DNA from: Burkholderiales bacterium | GTDB lineage: Bacteria; Pseudomonadota; Gammaproteobacteria; Burkholderiales; Burkholderiaceae_C | Length of the DNA: 64,000 nucleotides | Assembly (NCBI GenBank): GCA_028868855.1 | Contig: JAGWTR010000001.1 | Span: 186,001-250,000 of the forward strand | Reading direction: 5' to 3' | Shown: positions 1 through 7,700 of the stretch, one piece after another | Layout: each line of letters opens with the position of its first letter | Position numbering within the stretch: the first letter of the stretch is position 1 | The notes under the pieces: model-generated | Databases searched by the model: none | Seen by the model: only the letters and a program-made list of their open reading frames with translations | What the model was told of the DNA's origin: nothing | Made by a program: the position numbers and the translations under genes

Positions 1-2088
1 GTTGGGGGGTACGCGGTGGGTGATAAAGAGCACAGTCACCTTTCCTGCAAGGCCGTTGACGGCGTCGGCAACGTGCTCGGCGGACACAGGGTCCAGGCTG
101 GCGACGGCTTCATCAAAGATCAGCACGCGTGGGCGCTTGAGCAGCGCCCTGGCAATGGCCACCCGCTGGCGTTGCCCGCCAGAAAGGCCTGCGCCGCGTT
201 CCCCGACCACTGTCTGGTAGCCCTGCGGGAGGTTCTCGATCACCTCATGGATGCCTGCGAGCCCGCAGGCGTATACGACCTGCTCCATGGTGACATCCGC
301 AGATACGGACATGAGGTTTTCAATCAACGTGCCAGAAAAGAGCACGCTCTCTTGAGGCACGACGCCAAACTGCGACCGGATCTCGTTGACGGTCATGCTG
401 CGCGTATCGCGCTTGTCCAACCGCACCGTGCCCTTGTAGTCCGGGTACAGTCCCAGGAGTACCTTGGCAAGCGTGCTCTTACCGCAGCCCGAAGGACCGG
501 TGATCAGTAAGACTTGCCCTGGTCCAACGCTGAACGAAAGGTCCTCATAAAGCGGCGGGCGGTCCGGTGAGTAGGAGAACGACAGCCGGTCGACGACAAC
601 GGCGCCCTTAATCCCGCCCGCCGAACTCACACGGCTGCTGTAGCGTTCGATAGGCTGGTTGACGATCTCGCCCAACATCTTTGCCGAGATCCGCACCTGT
701 TGCAGCTCTTGCCACATGCCGGCGACCTTGAGCAAGGGCTGGGTTACACGCTGCGCAAACATCTGGAAGGCCACGAGCATGCCGATGGTGACGTCTGAGC
801 CGGTCATGGCCCAGTAGGCCCCCAGGCACAGCACTGAGACGTTCATCAGCTGCTCGGTTGTCTGCATGAAGGTGGTGTACCCGCTCGCAAACTCCCTCAG
901 CTTGAGCGACGCGTCCAGTTGCGCCTCATTGAGAACCTGGAACTGCCGCCCAACGTGCCCCTCGAGCTGCAGGCACTTGAGCGTTTCCACCGCGCTCACT
1001 CTTTCCGTCACGAAGCCCTGCACCTGGGCGGCCAGTTGCATGGACTCATTGGCCCGCGCGCGCAGAACAGGGCCAACAAGAAAGCTAGAGCCGACCATGA
1101 TGGTGAGGAAAATAGCCACGACACCGGTGAGCGCGCTGCTGTAGCTCAGCATGAGGGCCAGAAAAATGAACATGAAGGGCAGCTCCAGCGCGCCTAGCAG
1201 GAAAGCGCCTGCGCTGAATTCACGGATGCGCTCCACACCGTGGATCTTGTTGATCAGCGTACCGGTGGGGCGGCTCGTGAAATAGCCTAAAGGCAACTGC
1301 AGCAGGTGCGTCAACACACGCTGCGACAGCTCGGCATCGACGACATTGGCCAAGCGCAGCAACAGCTTTTGCCGCAGCCATGTCATGGTTCCCGAGAACA
1401 GGGCCATGAGCCCCACCCCGACGCCCAACGCGATGAGCGTGCTGATCGCCTGGTTTGTGATGACCTTGTCCACGATGGCTTGGGTCGCCAAGGGAAAGGC
1501 CAGCCCGACGATGCTGACCATCAACGAGGCCGAAAGAATGTCCCGCACAACCTTTTTACGCGCAAAGAACGATCGCGCGAACCAGCGCCAGCCAAACCGC
1601 TCCAGCTCCGATTCGTCGCGCGGGACATCGACGCGCAAGCACAGCAATCCAAACTGCTTTGACTGCCTCTCAAGCTCATCGAGCGCGGCTTGAGCAGGCG
1701 CTGACGCGCCGGCCGCCAGAACCTGGAATTGCCCGTCTTGCTCGCCCAGGATCAAAGAGGGGCGAACCTGCTCACCGTCTTGGAAAAACACGAGCCAACG
1801 GCAGGCCGCCTGGCTGCGGGACTGCTCCAGCATCTGGGCCACGTTAGAGGGCTCAGGGACGAAGCCCACATCTTGCAGGGCCGCCTTCAAGTCCGGTAGA
1901 CCCACCTGGGCCGCCAGGTCCAGCTTCGGGCCGGGGCGGCGCAAAGCATGAGCAAGCCCACCGATCAGCCATGCAGCATCAGTGCGCGAAATGACCGGCT
2001 CTTGCTGGACCGATGCGCCTGGAAAAAAGTATTGAACGAGAGGGTGCGCCAGCGCCTGTTCAAACGCCTTTTTCACGATACCGCGCAT
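1..2088 (-). CDS. Type I secretion ABC transporter/ATPase (HlyB/RtxB family), 3' end beyond the window
   Basis: Inner-membrane exporter ATPase that would move the neighbouring RTX protein through a HlyD/TolC-type channel. The frame is open for 696 codons from the ATG at 2088 to the window edge, so the C-terminus is missing. The order is the classical one: about 150 N-terminal residues forming a C39-like domain with no DCG cysteine motif (so probably a non-catalytic substrate-docking domain), a transmembrane exporter domain (about 160-440), then the ATPase with Walker A GPSGCGKST, signature LSGGQRQRVAIARALL and Walker B VLIFDEAVASLD. The start overlaps the stop of the hlyD-like gene by one base (TGATG), indicating translational coupling. 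Family assignment is secure. That the cargo is the RTX protein encoded at 4772 is inferred from proximity. Confidence 0.93.
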   Translation of the reverse strand, partial: MRGIVKKAFEQALAHPLVQYFFPGASVQQEPVISRTDAAWLIGGLAHALRRPGPKLDLAAQVGLPDLKAALQDVGFVPEPSNVAQMLEQSRSQAACRWLVFFQDGEQVRPSLILGEQDGQFQVLAAGASAPAQAALDELERQSKQFGLLCLRVDVPRDESELERFGWRWFARSFFARKKVVRDILSASLMVSIVGLAFPLATQAIVDKVITNQAISTLIALGVGVGLMALFSGTMTWLRQKLLLRLANVVDAELSQRVLTHLLQLPLGYFTSRPTGTLINKIHGVERIREFSAGAFLLGALELPFMFIFLALMLSYSSALTGVVAIFLTIMVGSSFLVGPVLRARANESMQLAAQVQGFVTERVSAVETLKCLQLEGHVGRQFQVLNEAQLDASLKLREFASGYTTFMQTTEQLMNVSVLCLGAYWAMTGSDVTIGMLVAFQMFAQRVTQPLLKVAGMWQELQQVRISAKMLGEIVNQPIERYSSRVSSAGGIKGAVVVDRLSFSYSPDRPPLYEDLSFSVGPGQVLLITGPSGCGKSTLAKVLLGLYPDYKGTVRLDKRDTRSMTVNEIRSQFGVVPQESVLFSGTLIENLMSVSADVTMEQVVYACGLAGIHEVIENLPQGYQTVVGERGAGLSGGQRQRVAIARALLKRPRVLIFDEAVASLDPVSAEHVADAVNGLAGKVTVLFITHRVPPN

Positions 2089-3365
2089 CAACGCTCCCTG
2101 GCCGCTTCAAGCAGCACTTTGCGCACGGGGCTGGTGAGGTATTCCACCAGCGTGCGTTTGCCGATCTGGATCTCTCCGACTGCCTGCATGCCGGGCGTCA
2201 GCGAGTAGGTCTTTCCGTCGCGGGTCAGTGCCTGCCGCTTGAGGTTGAGGCGAACGCGATAGAACAGGTGTTCGCCTTGGGCGTTGCGCATGGACTCTGG
2301 CGTCTCCGAGTCCACGCCAATCCAGGAGACCTCTGCGTCTGCCCAGCCGTACTTCTGGAACGGGTAGGCTGCGACTTTCACCTTCGCCGGCATGCCCGGT
2401 AGGACGTAAGCAGCATCCTCGTTGCGCACCCAACCCTCAAAGCGCAGTGGCTCGTCCTTTGGGACAATGGACAGCAGAGAAGCGCCCGTGCCTACAACTT
2501 GACCGGGCGCCAGTGAAGACAAGCCGTTGACGGTACCGGCAACCGGTGCAGTGAGCTTGGTCTGGCTCAGGCGATGCCCACGTTTGGCCATCTCAGCTCG
2601 GGCAGGGTTCAAGTCCGCGACCGCTTGGGCGCGCTCAGTTGTCAGGCGCTGGCGGTACTCGGCTTGGACGCGCTCAAGCGCTGCCTGAGCCTGGCCTACG
2701 GCGGCCTTGTTCGCGCGCAAAGCAGCGGTTTGCACCGCCAGCTCCTGCTGGGCGTCAACAAGATCCTTTAGCTTGTCGGTTGCGTCCTTCTCGGAGGCGA
2801 ACCCTTGCGACCGCAAGGTCTGCAGCATGTCCGATTGTTTTGAAACGAGAGGCAGTCGGCGCTCAGCCTGAGTCAGTCGCTCCTGCGTGGTCCGCACGTC
2901 AGAGGTGGCCCTGTCGACGGCAGCCGTGGCTTCGGTCTGTGCGGCAGCAAGCGCGCGCATACGGGTTTCGTGTTCTTCCAGAACCGCTGCACGATTCTCG
3001 GCAGACCCCTTGGTGGGCTCGAACGCCCGGCCGGTCAGTTCGGCGTCAATGCGCTCGATTTGCAGCTCAAGACGCTCCGCCTGCTGCGCGCTTGATCGCT
3101 CGTCCTGGGCTGCGGCTACCGGGTCAAGTTCGACCAGCACGGCGCCGGCGGCGACAGTTTCGCCGTCCCGCACACGAATACTCCGAATTACTCCGCCCTC
3201 AGCCGGTTGACTAACTCGCACAAATGAGATTGGTGCGAGTTTTCCTTGTGCGCTGGCAACGATATCTATTTCAGCCAGAAATGCCCAAAGCGTGAATGCC
3301 GTAAATGCGGCAGTGATTGCTGCGCCCACCTTCCGGTGGGTGTTCAAAAACTTGTCCTGCTTCAT
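2088..3365 (-). CDS. HlyD-family periplasmic adaptor of a type I secretion system
   Basis: Membrane-fusion protein linking the ABC exporter to an outer-membrane TolC-like channel. The 425-residue product has a short cytoplasmic tail, one membrane segment near residues 15-32 (AAITAAFTAFTLWAFL), a lipoyl/barrel-sandwich half (GGVIRSIRVRDGETV), a long Gln/Glu/Ala-rich helical hairpin (about 95-265), the second lipoyl half (TAPVAGTVNGL) and a beta-barrel C-terminus. Length and order are typical of HlyD/RtxD. It is the first gene of the leftward unit and is coupled to the transporter by a one-base overlap. No TolC homologue is present in the window, so the outer-membrane part is presumably encoded elsewhere. 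Confidence 0.93.
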   Translation of the reverse strand: MKQDKFLNTHRKVGAAITAAFTAFTLWAFLAEIDIVASAQGKLAPISFVRVSQPAEGGVIRSIRVRDGETVAAGAVLVELDPVAAAQDERSSAQQAERLELQIERIDAELTGRAFEPTKGSAENRAAVLEEHETRMRALAAAQTEATAAVDRATSDVRTTQERLTQAERRLPLVSKQSDMLQTLRSQGFASEKDATDKLKDLVDAQQELAVQTAALRANKAAVGQAQAALERVQAEYRQRLTTERAQAVADLNPARAEMAKRGHRLSQTKLTAPVAGTVNGLSSLAPGQVVGTGASLLSIVPKDEPLRFEGWVRNEDAAYVLPGMPAKVKVAAYPFQKYGWADAEVSWIGVDSETPESMRNAQGEHLFYRVRLNLKRQALTRDGKTYSLTPGMQAVGEIQIGKRTLVEYLTSPVRKVLLEAARER

Positions 3366-3691
3366 GAGGGCGTGTAGCGGAGGCGTTTAGCCCGCTAAAG
3401 CATGCCGGGCACCCTACGCCTTGAAGAGGCTAGCAAAGCGGGGGGGGTGATCCACTCGTCTTGCGCCTCCCGGATGGGCCAATCAGCTTCGAATAAAAGT
3501 CAGGGGCTACACGTCTCTCATACAGCGGCAGCCAAGCACAGCACCGACAGCCCCGCTTTGACTACCGGGGCACTCAAGTGGGAAATCGCCCAACTAGTAG
3601 GAGTAGCTGCCGAGGCACTGGACGACCAAAAGCGGCATCGCCCCGAAGGCGGTTCCTACATTACGCATCTAAACCAAATTTCAGAGCAAAA
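3366..3691. other. Divergent intergenic region between the exporter genes and the RTX-side genes
   Basis: This stretch should hold the promoters of both the leftward exporter unit and the rightward small-gene/RTX unit. Directly visible are a small palindrome TTTAGC-cc-GCTAAA at 3386-3399, just upstream of the hlyD-like start, and a run of eight G at 3440-3447. A longer open frame crosses this region (3402-3851), but it has no convincing ribosome-binding site and overlaps the better-supported gene at 3692. I could not pick a confident sigma-70 promoter. Confidence 0.35.
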
Positions 3692-3925
3692 ATGTCACCC
3701 GAGAAGAAGCATCTATTTGGCCTATGGCTCATCTTTGGCGGATTCATTCCAGCCGTCGTGGTGGGGGCGGTCGCAAACTGGGCGGCGAAACACCGCAAAC
3801 TCGCTACCAAGGAGAGTCGTCGCTTTCGGTGGCTTCTTGCCGTTGAAATAGTAACGACCCTGATCACGTTAGTGGCCTTCGGAGTGGTTGCGGTTCTACC
3901 CTTTATCCGGATAGGAGCCGTCTGA
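3692..3925 (+). CDS. Small two-span membrane protein, unknown function
   Basis: A 77-residue product starting MSPEKKHLFGLWLIFGG. It has two clear hydrophobic segments (about residues 8-27 and 48-72) separated by a basic loop (KHRKLATKESRRFR), which predicts a two-helix inner-membrane hairpin. I prefer the internal ATG at 3692 to the upstream ATG at 3578 because the extra residues are low-quality and basic and do not look like a protein. The next small ORF begins one base after its stop. I recognise no family. Position just upstream of a large secreted RTX protein allows an immunity or secretion-accessory role, but that is inference only. Confidence 0.5.
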   Translation: MSPEKKHLFGLWLIFGGFIPAVVVGAVANWAAKHRKLATKESRRFRWLLAVEIVTTLITLVAFGVVAVLPFIRIGAV

Positions 3926-3926
3926 T

Positions 3927-4058
3927 ATGTCAGCGACCACTATATTTCAATCCTCATCTGAGGTCCTCGCTTATACCAAAGATGGCCTGAAAATTACAGA
4001 CACCGCCGTCCCCGCGATTTCCACTCCTGCTCAAGAGCAAGTTGCACTTCTTGGCTAG
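3927..4058 (+). CDS. Candidate 43-residue small protein
   Basis: ATG at 3927 follows the stop of the two-span protein by one base. A good Shine-Dalgarno-like sequence (TAGGAG, 3912-3917) lies about nine bases upstream, inside the preceding gene. The frame runs 43 codons (starts MSATTIFQSSSEV, ends EQVALLG) to a TAG. The product is hydrophilic, Ser/Thr-rich, and lacks Cys, a membrane segment or an obvious signal peptide. It could be a coupled small protein or chance. No family recognised. Confidence 0.35.
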   Translation: MSATTIFQSSSEVLAYTKDGLKITDTAVPAISTPAQEQVALLG

Positions 4059-4203
4059 CTGCGATCGGAACACCCATTAAGTGCTTCTATGGCCAATTCT
4101 TTGCAATACACCGACCGGCAACTAGTCCCGCCTGCCAGCCGGCCATGGCTGCCTACCAAGCAAAATAAACGCCTATCACTACACAAGGATCATGCCGACT
4201 AAC

Positions 4204-4226
4204 GCTAGCTAGCTACGCTAGCTACC
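4204..4226. repeat. Short tandem direct repeat ACGCTAGCTA, two copies
   Basis: Two identical 10-base units separated by GCT sit immediately before the start of the membrane-protein gene at 4232. Because GCTAGC is self-complementary, the array also has strong dyad symmetry. It lies where a ribosome-binding site or operator would be expected. No protein assignment is possible from sequence alone. Confidence 0.5.
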
Positions 4227-4231
4227 AGCCA

Positions 4232-4768
4232 ATGCCAAGCAAAATTAGCCTTATCCCGACAAGCGGCGACCTGGCGCGCCTACATCGACGCACAACTTTC
4301 ACACACAGCATCTGCTTAGCCGTGCTGTACGCCCTTGTAGTGCTATTGGCGCCGGGTTTTGGTAAGGCTGAAGTGTTTGCGATATTTCAATCGCTAGCGG
4401 CCGATGGTGAGTTCGGCGTAAATTTTCGGGTGTACGGTCAAATCGCGGCGGCGGTAACGATGGCGCTCGCGGCATACCAAACAGCATCTGCTGCCCGCCT
4501 ACCGAACTTCAGGGCCGAGTTCGCCCTCAACTTTCTAAGAGGCGGGTCCACTCAGCTTTTCTTGGCCCTGTTAGCTGGCGTCCTTCTTACCGCAATTGGG
4601 GTGGCGATGTTCGGATTCTATTGGACCTTTGACCCTGCCAGCGTACGCGATCGAATACTGACAACCCACCTAGGTGCCTTGTGTGCCTTCATCGCCATGT
4701 CACACATCGCGAGAATGACGGCCTCACAAATATTCCTCTCAACCTACTACATCCTTATCCGAGGGTAA
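4232..4768 (+). CDS. Multi-span membrane protein upstream of the RTX gene, unknown function
   Basis: A 178-residue product with about four hydrophobic segments (roughly residues 24-44, 66-86, 105-130 and 143-165), starting MPSKISLIPTSGDLARL. No family is recognised. The gene ends three bases before the ATG of the RTX gene and probably shares its mRNA; the RTX gene's own Shine-Dalgarno (GAGGG) lies at the end of this gene. Base composition of this stretch looks less GC-rich than the downstream RTX repeats, suggesting separate ancestry. Candidate roles are immunity to, or a membrane receptor for, the RTX protein. Both are inference. Confidence 0.6.
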   Translation: MPSKISLIPTSGDLARLHRRTTFTHSICLAVLYALVVLLAPGFGKAEVFAIFQSLAADGEFGVNFRVYGQIAAAVTMALAAYQTASAARLPNFRAEFALNFLRGGSTQLFLALLAGVLLTAIGVAMFGFYWTFDPASVRDRILTTHLGALCAFIAMSHIARMTASQIFLSTYYILIRG

Positions 4769-4771
4769 AAC

Positions 4772-7700
4772 ATGGCACAAGCAGACACCTACGCCACACT
4801 ACAAAATTACGCCTCGGACTTTATACAAGCACTCTCCACATACGGCGAAGAGCTTTTAAACCATATTGATGACCCATATTATGCACAGAGCAAAATCCTC
4901 GCCAAGGCATCAGGCATACCTGATAAAGCCCTAACGATAGCAGCGATAGATAAGGCAATAGAGAGCGGAGACTCTGCGGCGATTGAGCGCGAAATCTTGA
5001 AAGGATGGGCGAGCGTCGCTGGGGCTGTCTTCGGTTCGATAGGCGGCCCTGCAGGCGCGGCGGCTGGCGCACTCATCCTCAGCAAATGCACTGAATTCGC
5101 GGTCGATTTCATTCGATCAAGAGGCGCTTTTCAAAGTGATGAAACACTGACTGAAAGGCTAGCCTATAACCTTGCTCAGTCCACGTATGCACTTCTCAGC
5201 GGCACTTCAGACTTGACGCCGGAGATGACTCTCGCAGTTCGAGAAAAGTATGAGGCTGCAGTCAACTGGGGAGGCGAAAACTTGTCTCGCCGAATACTCG
5301 GGAGTAGTCAAGGAGATACCTTAGCTGGAGGTGGTTTTAATGATTTACTGCTCGGAAATGCTGGCAATGACACGCTGAAGGGCTACGACGGAGTGGACAT
5401 TCTAGATGGCGGAGAGAACGATGACCTGCTAGACGGTGGCTCTGGCGCCGATTACATGTACGGTGGCGAGGGGGGCGACACCTACATTGTTGATAACGTG
5501 GACGACAAGGTGTACGAAAACGCAGGGGAAGGTAATGACCTGGTGATCACGACCACGTTTCACACGCTTTCTGCCAACGTCGAAAACGGCACCATTTCCA
5601 AAGATGCAGCAACCAGCATCTCGCTTCGCGGCAATGAGCTCAGCAACATCCTCACTAACTCCAGTGATTGGGGTCAATCGCTCTATGGCGAAGCCGGCGC
5701 CGATAAGCTGTACGGCGGAATCGAGGGGGACGAGCTGGACGGCGGCAACGACAATGACGCTGACACGCTTGCGGGCGGTGCGGGCATAGACACTTACGAG
5801 GCCTACAACAACGATGTCATCTACGACTCCGATAGCCGGGGCTCGGTGCGCCTGGACGGGCGGCTCATAACTGAAGGCACTTGGTACAAGACGGCCGCTG
5901 ACGGCGCGCAACTGTACAAGTCTCGCGACGGGGCCATCGAGTTCGCCTATTACGCGGCTGAACACAAGCTCCTGATGACGTCTTCCAGTGGGACGATCAC
6001 CATCACGGGCTATCGCCCCGTCCCTCCCGCGCTGCAGCGGCTAAGCGGGGGCAGCTTGGGCCTGGGCATCACACTGTCACTGGGGCCGGACACCCCCGAG
6101 CCCGTTCGGGATGAGTTGGGAGCTGCGATGGCGGCCGCGCAAACCGCTCGCGTGGTTCGTCGCGACCCTCTGCTGCTCGACCTCAATGGTGACGGTCAAA
6201 TCGCAACGCTGCCTGAGGGCAGCGGTCCCCGCTTCGACTTCGATGCCAACGGCTTCGCTGAGTCCGGCGGCTGGGCTGGTTCGACCGATGGCCTCGTCGT
6301 ACGCGACTTGAACGGCAACGGCACCATCGACAGCGGACGAGAGCTTTTCGGGGACCAGACGCTTTTGGCGAACGGCACGTTCGCATCCAATGGCTTTCAA
6401 GCCATTGCGGCTCTCGACTCCAACGCAGACGGCAAGGTTGATTCAGCTGACGCGGCTTGGTCGGAGCTGCGCATTTGGCGCGATGCAGACGAAGACGGTC
6501 AGACTGAGGGTGGTGAGCTGCTCACCATGGCAGACGCCGGCGTCACTGCGATTAACACCCCTTACAGCAATGCGAACCAGACGGACGCAAGCGGAAACGT
6601 GCTTGCTCAGTCAGGGACCTTCACTCGAACCGATGGGGCCACTGGAAAGGCGGGAAGCTTCCTGTTTGACCGGGACCCGATGAACTCACTCCCCACAAGC
6701 TGGGTCGTTGAGTCTGGACACATCCAATCCCTGCCTGACTTAAACGGCCTGGGCAACGTCTATTCGCTGCGCCAAGCCATGGCGCACAGCCCGGACCTTG
6801 AAGCGGCCGTCGCCGCTCTTATCGCCTCCACCGACTTCAAGTCGCTTCGTGCCCAATTCGACGCATTGGTTCAGGAGTGGACGGGTGCCAGCAGCGTTTC
6901 GCCGACCTCGCGTGGCGCGAGCATAGACGCCCGGCAACTGGCTGTGTTGGAAGCGTTTTACGGGCAAGCCTTCAGTGGGGCGGACGGAGCTAATCCAAAC
7001 ACCATTGCGGCGCCCATCCTTCAGAACGCGTACACCAAGCTCGTGGATGGGTTGTACGTCCAGTACCTTGCACAAGCCCAACTCAAGCCTGCTTGGGAGA
7101 AAGTCTCGTTCTCTTGGGACGACACGTCCTCAGCAATGGTGGCCGACTTCTCTGGCGCGGTTCCAGTGATGCAAGCGATGCTCGGTTCAGCGCCCAGCGG
7201 GGCTGCCCAACTGCTCTATGAGTTCGCCAAGAGCGCGAAGCAGTTCGGGCTCGACACAGGTGCGGGCTTCGCGAACTTCCGGGCTACCTTCGATGGCTCG
7301 GCCTTCGGCTACGACAAAGTCCTGCAGGCTGGGCTTGATGGCATGGCGCTTGTCATTGGCACCGATAGCTCCGAGTCATTGACGCTTCCTTCGCGTGGGG
7401 TGCTCTACGCACTGAACGGTGGCGGGACGGCGACCGGTAGTGATGGAGCGGACTGGATCTATGGCGGTTCCGGGTCCGATACCCTGAGCGGCGGCGATGG
7501 CAACGACCTGCTCGAAGGTGGCGACGGCAATGATTTGCTCGACGGCGGCCGAGGCGCCGACACCCTGGTGGGCGGAGCGGGGGATGATGTGCTGGGCGGC
7601 GCGGCGGGCAGCATTGACGCGGGGTACGGCATCGACGGGTACATCACGGGCTACTCCTTTTACGACCCCTTGGCCGGCAACACCTATCAAGGCGGGGCCG

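Noticed and set aside
3402-3851. 149-codon plus-strand frame upstream of the two-span protein
   Set aside because: No ribosome site, irregular composition without domain likeness, and it overlaps the better-supported gene at 3692 in another frame.
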